Source: Meiothermus sp. (GTDB taxonomy: Bacteria; Deinococcota; Deinococci; Deinococcales; Thermaceae). Taken from it: 64,000 nt of DNA. Positions 30,615-38,613 of this stretch are shown piece after piece. Numbering within the stretch: position 1 is the stretch's first letter; each line of letters opens with the position of its first letter. The stretch covers positions 846,041 through 910,040 of the forward strand of contig NZ_BPIK01000001.1 of assembly GCF_026004075.1 (NCBI RefSeq). The letters run 5' to 3'. The notes beneath the pieces are model-generated. The model was given only the letters and a program-made list of their open reading frames with translations. It made no database searches and was not told the DNA's origin. The translations under genes and the position numbers were made by a program.

Positions 30615-31681
30615 CCGATGCCCTGCAAAATCTGGCGGGCCTGCTCGCGTTCCTCGGGGGTGGCAAAGCCTATGCGGATGGCCCCCCCTTCGTCGCGGAT
30701 GGCCAGCACCTCGAAGTTTTTGATGTTGACCCCGGCGTTGCCCAGCGCGGTGGAGACGGTGGCAATTTGACCCGGCTTATCAGGAACCTGCACCACCAGT
30801 TCGTTCATCACCGGCAGCAGGCTGCGCTTGACGATGGGCAGCGCGTCGCGGGTGCGCTTGGCCTCCAGGGCCGCCTCGAGCAACGCTTCGGGTTGCTCGA
30901 GCAGGTTTTCCAGCTCCAGCATCACCGCGCGCAGGTCTTCGATGGCCGCGCGCAGGGCCTCTTTGTTGGCCACCACCATGTCCCGGCTCATGCGGGGCGA
31001 GCCCGAGGCTACGCGGGTCAGGTCGCGGAAGCCCCCCGCAGCCAGGAACATCAGCAGATCCTGGTGGGGATCCTGGGCCACCAGCCGGTTCAGTCCCACT
31101 GCCAGCAGGTAGGGCAGGTGCGAGATGCGGGCCACCAGCCGGTCGTGCAGCTCGGGGGCCATCTCCAGGGGATAGGCCCCCAGGTTCTGCACCAGGCTGC
31201 GCACGGCCTCGAGGGCACTCGGGACAGTGCCGGTGGTTGGGGTAATGACCCAGACGGCATTCTGCAGCAAACCGGCGTGGGCGGCCTCCACGCCGGCTTT
31301 TTCGCTACCGGCCATGGGGTGGGAGCCCACAAAGTTGGGCAGAACCCCCGTCAGGGCCTCCACCACCGGCTGCTTGACGCTGCCCACATCGAACCAAACG
31401 GTGTGTGGGCTAGCAAACTGTGCCAGCTTCCGGCCCTCGCTGACCAGCACCCCCACCGGGGCGGCCAGCACCCCGAGCTCGAGGTCGCCCACCCAACTGC
31501 CCAGCGAGGCGTGTACCCTGTCCACCACCTGAAGGGCCAGGGCATCCTCGAGGGCTCCAGGGTCGGGGTCGTAGGCGTGAATTTCCTCGGCTAAAAAGCG
31601 TTCACGTAGCCCCAGGGCCACACTGCCCCCCAGGAGACCAATGCCGAAAATGCCGACTTTGCCAAACAGAGGCTTCATCAT
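30599..31681 (-). CDS. tyrA: Prephenate dehydrogenase with C-terminal ACT domain
   Basis: Oxidative decarboxylation of prephenate to 4-hydroxyphenylpyruvate in tyrosine synthesis. 360 residues: NAD-binding GIFGIGLLGGSVALGL, VGSHPMAGSEKAGVEAA and a C-terminal ACT domain from about residue 290 (LVVQVPDKPGQIATVSTALGNAGVNIKNFEV) that usually binds the feedback inhibitor tyrosine. It lies downstream of the DAHP synthase gene in the same direction with 102 bases between, so it may be co-transcribed and share its attenuation control. Two adjacent ATG codons are possible starts. Confidence 0.93.
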   Translation of the reverse strand: MMKPLFGKVGIFGIGLLGGSVALGLRERFLAEEIHAYDPDPGALEDALALQVVDRVHASLGSWVGDLELGVLAAPVGVLVSEGRKLAQFASPHTVWFDVGSVKQPVVEALTGVLPNFVGSHPMAGSEKAGVEAAHAGLLQNAVWVITPTTGTVPSALEAVRSLVQNLGAYPLEMAPELHDRLVARISHLPYLLAVGLNRLVAQDPHQDLLMFLAAGGFRDLTRVASGSPRMSRDMVVANKEALRAAIEDLRAVMLELENLLEQPEALLEAALEAKRTRDALPIVKRSLLPVMNELVVQVPDKPGQIATVSTALGNAGVNIKNFEVLAIRDEGGAIRIGFATPEEREQARQILQGIGYKVR

Positions 31682-31783
31682 AAAGTTACGGGTTTGTGTT
31701 TAAAGGTCGTGCTTTTAGTCGTGGTTTCCCCGAGGCCTCGGACAGCCGATGGTAGGGGGTTTTTTTAGATTTCCGGCTGAGGA

Positions 31784-32821
31784 CTAGGCGGGCTCGAGGG
31801 CGCGGGTTAGCCGGCGCCCCAGGGCGGGCAAAAGGGCCTTTATCCGGCTCATCATATCGGCAAACTGGGCTTCGTTGAGCTGCTGGGCCGCATCGGACTG
31901 GGCCTTTTCGGGGTCGGGGTGGGTTTCCACAATCAGCCCGTCAGCGCCGGCGGCCAGACCCGCCAGCGCCAGGGCGGTCACCCAGTCGCGCTTACCGGCG
32001 GCGTGCGAGGGGTCAATCCAGACCGGCAGGTGGGTCAGGCTTTTCAGTACCGGCACCGCCGAGACATCCAGGGTGAAGCGGGTAGACTTCTCGAAGGTGC
32101 GTATGCCGCGCTCCACCAGAATGACCCGCATGTTGCCCTGGGCCAGTACGTACTCGGCCGACATCAGAAACTCCTCCAGGGTCATGCTCATGCCCCGCTT
32201 CAGCAAAACCGCCCGCCCGGACTGCCCGGCGGCCTGCAAAAGGGCGAAGTTCTGCGCGTTGCGCGCACCAATTTGCAGCACATCGGCGTAGGTGGCTACC
32301 AGATCGACCTGCTCGGGTGAAACCACCTCGGTCACCACGGGAAGGCCGGTCTGCCGCCGGGCCTCGGCCAGAATTTCCAGTCCCTCCTGGCCCATACCCT
32401 GGAAACTGTAGGGCGAGGTGCGGGGTTTGAAGGCCCCACCCCGAAGCATCTGCGCCCCGTGCTTCTTTACATAGTGGGCGGCGGTCAGGGTTTGCTCGAG
32501 GCTCTCTACCCCACAAGGCCCCGCCGCAATCATTACCTCACCGCCACCGGTGGCCCCGGTATCCCAGCGCAGTACGGTGGGTTTGGGGGAGATTTCCAGC
32601 GAGGCCAGCTTGTAGGGTTTGGAGATGGGGATAACGTCCTGCACGGCAGATAGTGCGCGGAAATGCTCAATCAGCTCTGGGGTTGGCCCCTTGCCAATGG
32701 CCCCGATCAAGGTGGTGTGCTCCCCCTCGGAAACGTGGGGCCGGTAGCCAACCCGGCGCACCTCGGCCACCACCGACTCCACTTCTTGAGGCCCTGAACC
32801 ATGTTTCATGATAATTAGCAT
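31784..32821 (-). CDS. aroF: DAHP synthase, type I-beta (3-deoxy-7-phosphoheptulonate synthase)
   Basis: First committed step of aromatic amino-acid synthesis, from PEP and erythrose 4-phosphate. 345 residues from ATG at 32821, preceded by GGGAGG. Residues 1-75 form the ferredoxin-like regulatory domain (MLIIMKHGSGPQEVESVVAEVRRVG) seen in Thermotoga-type enzymes, followed by the barrel with MIAAGPCGVES, LRGGAFKPRTSPYSFQGMG, IGARNAQNF, LLKRGM and WIDPSHAAGKR. A leader peptide and terminator lie upstream, so expression is probably attenuation-controlled. The symbol aroF follows the usual naming of this type. Confidence 0.94.
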   Translation of the reverse strand: MLIIMKHGSGPQEVESVVAEVRRVGYRPHVSEGEHTTLIGAIGKGPTPELIEHFRALSAVQDVIPISKPYKLASLEISPKPTVLRWDTGATGGGEVMIAAGPCGVESLEQTLTAAHYVKKHGAQMLRGGAFKPRTSPYSFQGMGQEGLEILAEARRQTGLPVVTEVVSPEQVDLVATYADVLQIGARNAQNFALLQAAGQSGRAVLLKRGMSMTLEEFLMSAEYVLAQGNMRVILVERGIRTFEKSTRFTLDVSAVPVLKSLTHLPVWIDPSHAAGKRDWVTALALAGLAAGADGLIVETHPDPEKAQSDAAQQLNEAQFADMMSRIKALLPALGRRLTRALEPA

Positions 32822-32841
32822 TGCCTGACCTCCCTGCACAC

Positions 32842-32875
32842 AAAAAACTTCCGGGGATTTGGAACTCCCCGGAAG
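32842..32875 (-). terminator. Intrinsic terminator in the DAHP synthase leader (attenuator)
   Basis: On the minus strand a perfect 10-base stem CTTCCGGGGA/TCCCCGGAAG with an 8-base loop is followed directly by six T. It stands between the aromatic leader peptide (stop at 32894) and the DAHP synthase start (32821), so it cannot serve as the terminator of a complete gene. The 5' arm contains CGGGGA (32871-32866), complementary to UCCCCG inside the leader coding region (32913-32908). That pairing could form an antiterminator. Confidence 0.88.
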
Positions 32876-32893
32876 CATTGGTGCGATAAACGC

Positions 32894-32980
32894 CTACACA
32901 GGCCTCACGGGGACAACAGGCCAATAAAAATACCCAAAAAAGTAGGTATTTTGGCTTGTGACACCCCTCGAGGTCTGCAT
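32894..32980 (-). CDS. Aromatic-rich leader peptide of the DAHP synthase gene
   Basis: A 28-codon frame, ATG at 32980 to TAG at 32894. After a neutral beginning, codons 13-20 read Y-F-F-G-Y-F-Y-W (seven aromatic residues in eight), then a valine/proline tail. It is followed 18 bases later by an intrinsic terminator, and then by the DAHP synthase gene. This is the classical layout of ribosome-mediated attenuation, here sensing charged tRNA-Tyr, tRNA-Phe and perhaps tRNA-Trp. A near-leaderless promoter precedes it (TATGCT nine bases before ATG). Too short to be found by length-based gene callers. Confidence 0.85.
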   Translation of the reverse strand: MQTSRGVTSQNTYFFGYFYWPVVPVRPV

Positions 32981-32989
32981 ATAAAGGTG

Positions 32990-33019
32990 AGCATATTGGC
33001 CCGGCCTTGGGTTTGTCAA
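32990..33019 (-). promoter_or_regulatory. Promoter of the DAHP synthase leader
   Basis: Consensus -35 TTGACA (33019-33014), 18-base spacer, -10 TATGCT (32995-32990) on the minus strand. The leader peptide ATG follows nine bases later. The -35 box overlaps the stop codon of the upstream thioesterase gene. This is one of the best promoter matches in the window. Confidence 0.75.
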
Positions 33020-33423
33020 CTCGTGCGAATGGGGGTGATGGCTAAGGTGCAGCGGGAGATGCAGACCAGGCGCCCTTGCTCATCGCGAATCTCGATACCC
33101 CAGACTGCGCTGGTGCGGCCAGTATGGATAGGTGTACCGGTGGCCGTGACCTTGCCCGACTGCATGGAACGCAAGTGGTTGGCATTGATCTCCATCCCAA
33201 AGCTGGTATGGCCCTCGGGCGCGGCCAGATACGCGCCGATACTGGCTACGGTTTCGGCCAGCGCCACCGAGGCCCCGCCGTGCAGGTAGCCAAAGGGCTG
33301 GTGCAACCTGGGGGTTACTTCCATCTCGGCCACCACTTTTTGGGGGGTGGCCTCCAGGATGCGGATGCCCAGGGTCTTGACCAGTGAGTCGCGCTCGAGC
33401 CGGGTAGGGTCGATCTTGCTCAT
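33016..33423 (-). CDS. PaaI-type hotdog thioesterase
   Basis: Acyl-CoA thioesterase of the hotdog fold, 135 residues. FGYLHGGASVALAETVASIGAYL is the PaaI signature: H-G-G at the active site and the helix with a conserved acidic residue. Substrate not determinable, with aryl- or 1,4-dihydroxy-2-naphthoyl-CoA as common family substrates. TAGGCT lies seven bases before the ATG. Its 3' end carries the -35 box of the next transcription unit. Confidence 0.85.
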   Translation of the reverse strand: MSKIDPTRLERDSLVKTLGIRILEATPQKVVAEMEVTPRLHQPFGYLHGGASVALAETVASIGAYLAAPEGHTSFGMEINANHLRSMQSGKVTATGTPIHTGRTSAVWGIEIRDEQGRLVCISRCTLAITPIRTS

Positions 33424-33443
33424 GGCTTATAGCCTACCGCACC

Positions 33444-33472
33444 TTTCCAAAAAGCAAGAAACCTGCTACAAT
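33444..33472 (+). promoter_or_regulatory. tmRNA promoter
   Basis: TTTCCA (33444-33449), 17 bases, TACAAT (33467-33472). Transcription would begin near 33479, a few bases before the mature 5' end of tmRNA at about 33485, consistent with RNase P trimming. A second possible -10, TATGTT, lies at 33474-33479. Confidence 0.55.
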
Positions 33473-33484
33473 CTATGTTTGCCT

Positions 33485-33840
33485 GGGGGCGTTCCGGTTT
33501 CGACAGGGGCCCTTGAAGGCAGTACGGCGTGTCGAGGTAGCCCATGGCCTCGTAAAAATGGGCAAAGCCATAACTGGCAACGCTCGTAGCAACAGCTACG
33601 CTCTCGCTGCTTAAGTCAGCGACGTTCTTCAGAAGCCCAGCCGATGGCGTACTGAACGAACGACCTAAAGTCGGCTAGCTCGAGGCAAGGCTCCGTAGCC
33701 AAGAGCGAACTTCTCGCGGAGCTTGGTCTGGGCCCGCTGTTGGTGGCGCAAGCCTAGGCGACAAGCAAACACCAACTACACACGTAGATGTCTGCTGGAT
33801 GGGTCTCTGGACGCGAGTTCGACTCTCGCCGCCTCCACCA
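33485..33840 (+). ncRNA. ssrA: tmRNA (transfer-messenger RNA)
   Basis: Rescues stalled ribosomes by trans-translation with SmpB. The 5' end GGGGGCGTTCCGGTTTCGACAGGGG and the 3' end GGACGCGAGTTCGACTCTCGCCGCCTCCACCA are the canonical tRNA-like halves, with an encoded CCA at 33838-33840. The tag frame ends ...NSYALAA followed by TAA (33612-33614). Read from GGC at 33561 the tag would be GKAITGNARSNSYALAA, longer than most. The exact resume codon is not certain. About 356 bases, one piece. Followed by an intrinsic terminator. Confidence 0.97.
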
Positions 33841-33844
33841 AATG

Positions 33845-33868
33845 CCACCCGATAAGGGTGGTTTTTTT
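33845..33868 (+). terminator. tmRNA terminator
   Basis: CCACCC, loop GATAA, GGGTGG, followed by seven T, starting five bases after the CCA end of tmRNA. Classical intrinsic terminator. Confidence 0.92.
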
Positions 33869-33917
33869 GTCCTGGTAGCAGCTTCGAGCAAGGCTTCGAA
33901 CAAACCCGAAGAGTGTT

Positions 33918-35336
33918 TTATGACGTGGGGGTTGCTTGCGCTTCCAGCCGCTGGCGCAGTATCCGATACTGGAAAAAGTAAAACTCCGCTACCAGCAAAA
34001 GCGCGGCCAGCAAAGCCAGCCAGGGGGCCATTTGCATAGTGTGCATGGGGGGTAGAGGCTGGTTCGGGCTTGGGCGGGGTAGCAGGGTTTCGTCGTGGTT
34101 AAGCAGGCCGCTCCGCTGTTCACCTCGGGGCGCAATCAGGTTATAAACCAGAACCGGAAAGGCTGGTATATTCTGCAGGCTTTCGGCGGGGGGTAGGTAC
34201 AGCCCATTGGGATGATACCAGGCCAGGGCCTGTCCGGTCTCACTGATAGCAAGAGGCCGCCAGCCTGGGGCTGCTGGGCGGGGTGGAGTGGGCAGGTTGT
34301 AGCCTACGAGTTCGACCCCGCGCAAATAGGGGAGGATGCGCTCGACATCGAAAACCAAAGCCTGACCGCTGGCTTGTTCGGCAAAAAACACTGTGAAGCG
34401 GCTGGGCGACCGGCGGGGGGTGCCGATCTCGATAGCGATTTCGCCGGGACTGCCGCGGCTGGTGCCTAAGAGTGCCAGAAGACGCTCGAGGGCTGGTGAA
34501 CGCCCCGATAGCTCTACCCTGACCAGCCGCCTCGAAAAACCGGCTTGGTTATCCAGGGCCAGCACATCGCTGCTTAAAATGCGTGCGCTGGGTGTGCTCG
34601 AGGGCACCTCGAGGCTGCTGAAGCCACCTGCGGGCACTTCTAGCGCATACCGCTGACCATCCACCCATACCTCTCCCTGCCACAAGCCCGGCCCTGCGTT
34701 GGCCAGCGCCACAAAGCCAGGCCCAATGGCTGTGATGCCCACATTGGCACCGTTTCCGGCCACATTGAGGTAGCCATCTGTTTCGGGTGGGGGTGCTTGG
34801 TCAGCTATAGTCAAAACCCTGGCGCCCGGTAGTAGAGCCCGACCTTTGACAATGGCCTGCCGGAGATTGGCGCTGGTTGCTGTGGGCTGTAGGCCCTCGA
34901 GGTGGCCTAGTAGGTTTTTTCCTGGGGCTGGGCCAAAGGTCTGAACCTGGTTCCCAGCCACGGCCAGAACAGCTCTGGGCGAGGCTGCTAGATACTCACG
35001 AGCTAGGGTTTTGGCGCGCTCGAGGCGGCTCGGATTAACATCGGTGGCTGCCATAGAGGCCGAGACATCCAGCACCAAGACCAGTTCGCCGGGCCAATCC
35101 AGCGAGACCTTAGGCGCTGTCAGGGCAAGTGTAACCAGTAAAGCGGAAAACAACAGCACCACCAGCCGCAGGTCGAAGCGACGCCGGGCCCGGCCTTTGC
35201 GAACGGCTTTTTGCCAGAGCCATAGCCCGGCTGCGTGACGCACCGGAGGCTGTCTGCGCCGATACCACAACCATACCAGTCCCAGCACTGGGGGTATAAG
35301 CCACAACAGCCAGGGCAATCCAAAGGCAACCTGCAC
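33918..35336 (-). CDS. BatA-like VWA-domain membrane protein
   Basis: 472 residues. Two N-terminal hydrophobic helices (residues about 5-25 and 57-75, with a basic segment RRRQ...RKGRARRR between) are followed by a von Willebrand A domain with the metal-site motif DVSASM, a beta-rich C-terminal region, and a final membrane helix (WLALLAALLLVAEFYFFQY). This is the BatA/aerotolerance layout, normally partnered with MoxR and DUF58 proteins. None of those is adjacent, and a moxR gene lies 10 kb away. GTG start supported by TTGAGT-17-TATGCT-6-GTG. Confidence 0.82.
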   Translation of the reverse strand: MQVAFGLPWLLWLIPPVLGLVWLWYRRRQPPVRHAAGLWLWQKAVRKGRARRRFDLRLVVLLFSALLVTLALTAPKVSLDWPGELVLVLDVSASMAATDVNPSRLERAKTLAREYLAASPRAVLAVAGNQVQTFGPAPGKNLLGHLEGLQPTATSANLRQAIVKGRALLPGARVLTIADQAPPPETDGYLNVAGNGANVGITAIGPGFVALANAGPGLWQGEVWVDGQRYALEVPAGGFSSLEVPSSTPSARILSSDVLALDNQAGFSRRLVRVELSGRSPALERLLALLGTSRGSPGEIAIEIGTPRRSPSRFTVFFAEQASGQALVFDVERILPYLRGVELVGYNLPTPPRPAAPGWRPLAISETGQALAWYHPNGLYLPPAESLQNIPAFPVLVYNLIAPRGEQRSGLLNHDETLLPRPSPNQPLPPMHTMQMAPWLALLAALLLVAEFYFFQYRILRQRLEAQATPTS

Positions 35337-35342
35337 CCCCTT

Positions 35343-35371
35343 AGCATAGGGTGATGGAGCCGGACACTCAA
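35343..35371 (-). promoter_or_regulatory. Promoter of the VWA protein gene, leaderless type
   Basis: Minus strand TTGAGT (35371-35366), 17-base spacer, TATGCT (35348-35343), then six bases and the GTG start codon. Confidence 0.6.
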
Positions 35372-35451
35372 AGACCCCTATCCAAAATTGATGATATACG
35401 CTGTTCTGGACGCTATTATATGCGACTTATGCAGAGATCTGAAATCGGGCT

Positions 35452-35471
35452 TATCCACCGATTGGTGGATA
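35452..35471. promoter_or_regulatory. 20-base palindrome upstream of the oligopeptide-transport operon
   Basis: TATCCACC-GATT-GGTGGATA, a perfect inverted repeat in the 279-base gap between the VWA gene and the transporter operon, about 31 bases before the -35 box of the latter. Position and symmetry suit a regulator-binding site. No regulator gene is nearby. A hairpin-forming transcript is the alternative. Confidence 0.4.
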
Positions 35472-35501
35472 TAGTCTTGGGTGCTTTGAGTCCTCGAGGC
35501 C

Positions 35502-35530
35502 TTGACAGCCGCATGATGGCTTTATAGCTT
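35502..35530 (+). promoter_or_regulatory. Promoter of the oligopeptide ABC operon
   Basis: TTGACA (35502-35507), 17-base spacer, TAGCTT (35525-35530), giving a leader of about 80 bases that ends with AGGAGG six bases before the ATG at 35616. Unlike many genes in this window it is not leaderless, in keeping with a strongly translated binding protein. Confidence 0.5.
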
Positions 35531-35615
35531 TGTACCAAGTCCATCTCGCTCAGATGCTTTCTTCAAAAGAGAGCGAAGGTGGTGAACTGTCCAATAAACA
35601 CGTAGGAGGCTAGAA

Positions 35616-37349
35616 ATGAAGAAACTGTTGGTCTTAGGAATGCTTGCCCTGGCCGGGTTGGCCCTGGCCCAGCCCAAGGTGTTCAAGGGCACTGAGCCAG
35701 GACGTGCGGGCGGCGCTTACCGAATTACATCGATTTCCGATCCGCGTACCTGGAACCCCTTTGTGGCTCGTGAGACCTCGTCTACCGATATCATCAAGCT
35801 CTTTTTGCCTTACCTGACCACCTACGACCCCTACACCCAGGCCCCCGAGGGTCGGCTGGCCAAGTCGTGGGAGGTTCGTAACAACGGCCTGACGGTTATC
35901 TTTAAACTACGCGAAGGGGCCAAGTGGTCAGATGGACAGAACATTGACGCCGACGATGTAGTCTTCAGTGCCACTGTACACGCCGATCAGCGGGTCAACT
36001 CTAACTCCCGCAGCAGCTTCATCCTGGATGGCCAGCCCATCCGCTGGACCAAGGTAGACCAGTACACGGTGCGGGCCGACTTCCCCAAGCCCTACGCTCC
36101 AGCGCTAATCCAGAGCTGGTATATCGTGCCCGAGCACATCTTTGGCCCGGCCTACCGCGCGGGCGTGCAGCAGCTCCAGGCCCTGTGGAACCTGGACACC
36201 CCGCCGGCCCAGGTGGTCTCGGGCGGCCCCTTCAAGCTTGACAGCTACGTAAAGGGCGAGCGGGTAGTGCTGGTGCGCAACCCCAACTACTGGGGGGTGG
36301 ACGAACGCAACAACCCGGTGGCCTACCTCGAGCGCTATACCGTGCAGATTGTGCCCGACCTCAACGCCCAGCTTGCCCGCTTCCTGGCGGGTGAGGCCGA
36401 TACCTTTGCCGCCGCCAACGCCGACCAGGTGGCCCAGGTGCTGGAGCGCATCCGGGGCAACCGTCTGCGCGCTGAGATTTTCCCTAACGCCGACGTAACC
36501 CTGGGTACCAACTTCATCGTTTTCAACTGGAACCACAAAGATTCCTTCAAGGAAAGCCTCTTCCGCCAGGTGAAGTTCCGCCGGGCCATGGCCCACCTGA
36601 TGGACAAAAAGTCCATGATCGAGGTGGCCCTGGGCGGCCTGGGCCAGCCCCAGTGGAGCCCCATCTCCATCCCCAACAAGGCCTTCTTCACCGACGATGT
36701 GGCTAAGTTCGAGTTCAGCCCGCAAAAAGCCGCTCAACTCCTGGCCGAGCTGGGCTTCCGCAGCAAGAACCGCGACGGTTGGTTGGTGAACGCCCAGGGT
36801 AAGGTGCTGGAGTTCAACCTGGTCACCAACCAGGGCAACAACGTGCGTGAGCGTATTGCCCAGATCTTCCGCGACGAGGCCCGCAAGATTGGGGTCAAGG
36901 TGGAGTACCGGCCCATCGACTTCAACGAGCTGGTGCGCCAGCTTACCAGCCCCGCCGCCGATGGCACCCGCGAGTTCGACGCCATCCTGATCGGCCTCAC
37001 CGGCGGTATCGAACCGGCCTTCAGCCGCAACGTCTGGGAGCTTAACGGCTCGTTGCACATGTGGAACCTGGGCACCGGTGGTAAAAACCCCGCTAAGGTT
37101 GAGGCCTTTGAGGTGCTGATCGACACCCTCATGAAGCGCGGTGCGACCACCCTCGACCAGGCCCAGCGCCGCCAGATCTACGTGCAATTCCAGAAGGTGG
37201 TGGCCGAGAACCTGCCCATCATCTACACCGTGGCCCCGGCCTACAACCCGGCCCGGCTGACCCGCCTGGGTGGGATGTTCCCCAAAGAGCAGATCAACTC
37301 CATCAACGAGCAGTACCCGTACATCGAGACCGTTTTTGCTAAGGAGTGA
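35616..37349 (+). CDS. Oligopeptide/dipeptide ABC transporter substrate-binding protein
   Basis: Exported SBP_bac_5 (OppA/DppA) protein, 577 residues. Signal peptide MKKLLVLGMLALAGLALAQ with cleavage after ALA and no lipobox. Mature domain contains the family pattern LAKSWEVRNNGLTVIFKLREGAKWSDGQNIDADDVVFS and ends with LPIIYTVAPAYNPARLTRLGG. Peptides are the usual ligands, and some members bind sugars or other solutes. First gene of a five-gene importer operon. A stable hairpin follows it. Confidence 0.93.
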   Translation: MKKLLVLGMLALAGLALAQPKVFKGTEPGRAGGAYRITSISDPRTWNPFVARETSSTDIIKLFLPYLTTYDPYTQAPEGRLAKSWEVRNNGLTVIFKLREGAKWSDGQNIDADDVVFSATVHADQRVNSNSRSSFILDGQPIRWTKVDQYTVRADFPKPYAPALIQSWYIVPEHIFGPAYRAGVQQLQALWNLDTPPAQVVSGGPFKLDSYVKGERVVLVRNPNYWGVDERNNPVAYLERYTVQIVPDLNAQLARFLAGEADTFAAANADQVAQVLERIRGNRLRAEIFPNADVTLGTNFIVFNWNHKDSFKESLFRQVKFRRAMAHLMDKKSMIEVALGGLGQPQWSPISIPNKAFFTDDVAKFEFSPQKAAQLLAELGFRSKNRDGWLVNAQGKVLEFNLVTNQGNNVRERIAQIFRDEARKIGVKVEYRPIDFNELVRQLTSPAADGTREFDAILIGLTGGIEPAFSRNVWELNGSLHMWNLGTGGKNPAKVEAFEVLIDTLMKRGATTLDQAQRRQIYVQFQKVVAENLPIIYTVAPAYNPARLTRLGGMFPKEQINSINEQYPYIETVFAKE

Positions 37350-37360
37350 ACGCCTTCTGG

Positions 37361-37388
37361 GGCAAGGGGTGGCCCACCACCCCTTGCC
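37361..37388 (+). other. Intercistronic hairpin after the binding-protein gene
   Basis: Perfect 12-base stem GGCAAGGGGTGG/CCACCCCTTGCC with a four-base loop, between the binding-protein stop and the first permease. There is no T-run, so it is more likely an mRNA-stabilising or attenuating element that keeps the binding protein in excess over the permeases. TATGCT at 37391-37396, eight bases before the next ATG, may be an internal promoter. Confidence 0.6.
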
Positions 37389-37404
37389 TTTATGCTGAGG
37401 TTCT

Positions 37405-38601
37405 ATGTTTGCTTACGTCGTAAGAAGGCTGCTCCAGCTCATTCCTACCTTCTTTGGGGCTACCCTGCTGGCTTTTCTGGTGATTCAGCTTGCGCCAGGC
37501 GATTTTGTGACCCGGCTCGAGCTCGACCCCACCCAGGACCGCGAGTCCATCGCTAACCTGCGTCAACAACTCGGCCTCGACCAGCCCCTACCGGTGCAGT
37601 ATGCCAAGTGGCTCTCCGGCATCCTGCAAGGCTATCTGGGCCTGTCCCTTTCCTACAAGACTGACGTCTGGAACGTAATCGGCCAGCGCATCCTGAACTC
37701 CATGGTGCTGGTGGTGCTGGCTACCCTGATGATCTATCTGATTGCCATTCCCATCGGGGTGTACTCGGCTATTCGCAAATACACCTGGCCCGACCGTACT
37801 TTTACGGTGCTGGCCTTTCTGGGCCTGGCCATCCCCAACTTTTTCTTTGGCCTGATCATGCTGTTTCTGGCGGTCTGGCTCAACGACCTGACCAATATGC
37901 GCATCCTGCCCATTGGGGGCATGACCACCGAGTTTATTCATCTGGGCAACCTGACCCGCACGGCCCAGATTCTCTTCCCATTCGCCTTGCTGGGAACCCT
38001 GATTTTTGCTGGGCTCTTCTGGCAGCGAAGCCGGCGTGGGCAGGCCGCCACCTTTGGCATCTGGGTGGGGCTGGTGCTGTTTGGCATGAGCACCCTTTTG
38101 ATGCTGGCGCCCTTGGTGCAAGGGCCGGGTTTGCCTGAGCGGCTACCCTACAGCGATTCGCCCCTTTGGGCCCGGGCTACCAATGTGCTCTGGCACGCCT
38201 TCCCGGTGGTGATTGTGGTGGGCACCTCAGGTCTGGCCGGGTTGATGCGGGTGATGCGGGGCCAGATGCTGGATGTGCTCTCACAGGACTACATCCGTAC
38301 CGCCCGTGCCAAGGGCCTGAACGAGCGGGTGGTGATTTACAAGCACGCTCTGCGCAACGCGGTGATCCCCTTTATCGCCGGCATTGGGGGGCTTTTGCCG
38401 GGCCTGATCGGCGGAGCTGGGCTGGTGGAGGTGACCATGGCCTGGCCTGGAATCACCCCGGCGCTGCTCGAGGCCATCTCGGCCATTGACATTTATGTGA
38501 TTATGGGCCTCATCACCATTACCACCGTTTTGTTGATGATTGGCAACGTGGTCTCGGATCTGCTGCTGGCCTTGGTGGATCCGCGTATCCGGTACAGCTA
38601 G
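37405..38601 (+). CDS. Oligopeptide ABC transporter permease (DppB/OppB-like) with extra membrane segments
   Basis: 398 residues, longer than the usual 310-340. Starts MFAYVVRRLLQLIPTFFGATLLAFLVIQLAPGD. The C-terminal coupling region DYIRTARAKGLNERVVIYKHALRNAVIPFI is the EAA loop. Compared with typical DppB there is an insertion around residues 178-250 holding two additional hydrophobic segments (about 190-206 and 218-238). The insertion lies between helices 3 and 4 of the core. Confidence 0.92.
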   Translation: MFAYVVRRLLQLIPTFFGATLLAFLVIQLAPGDFVTRLELDPTQDRESIANLRQQLGLDQPLPVQYAKWLSGILQGYLGLSLSYKTDVWNVIGQRILNSMVLVVLATLMIYLIAIPIGVYSAIRKYTWPDRTFTVLAFLGLAIPNFFFGLIMLFLAVWLNDLTNMRILPIGGMTTEFIHLGNLTRTAQILFPFALLGTLIFAGLFWQRSRRGQAATFGIWVGLVLFGMSTLLMLAPLVQGPGLPERLPYSDSPLWARATNVLWHAFPVVIVVGTSGLAGLMRVMRGQMLDVLSQDYIRTARAKGLNERVVIYKHALRNAVIPFIAGIGGLLPGLIGGAGLVEVTMAWPGITPALLEAISAIDIYVIMGLITITTVLLMIGNVVSDLLLALVDPRIRYS

Positions 38602-38613
38602 GGGGGGATGGGT

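Noticed and set aside
31730-31741. CCGAGGCCTCGG palindrome between tyrA and the DAHP synthase gene
   Set aside because: No T-run on either strand near it and no promoter context. Probably a by-product of the frequent TCGA/CTCGAG words.
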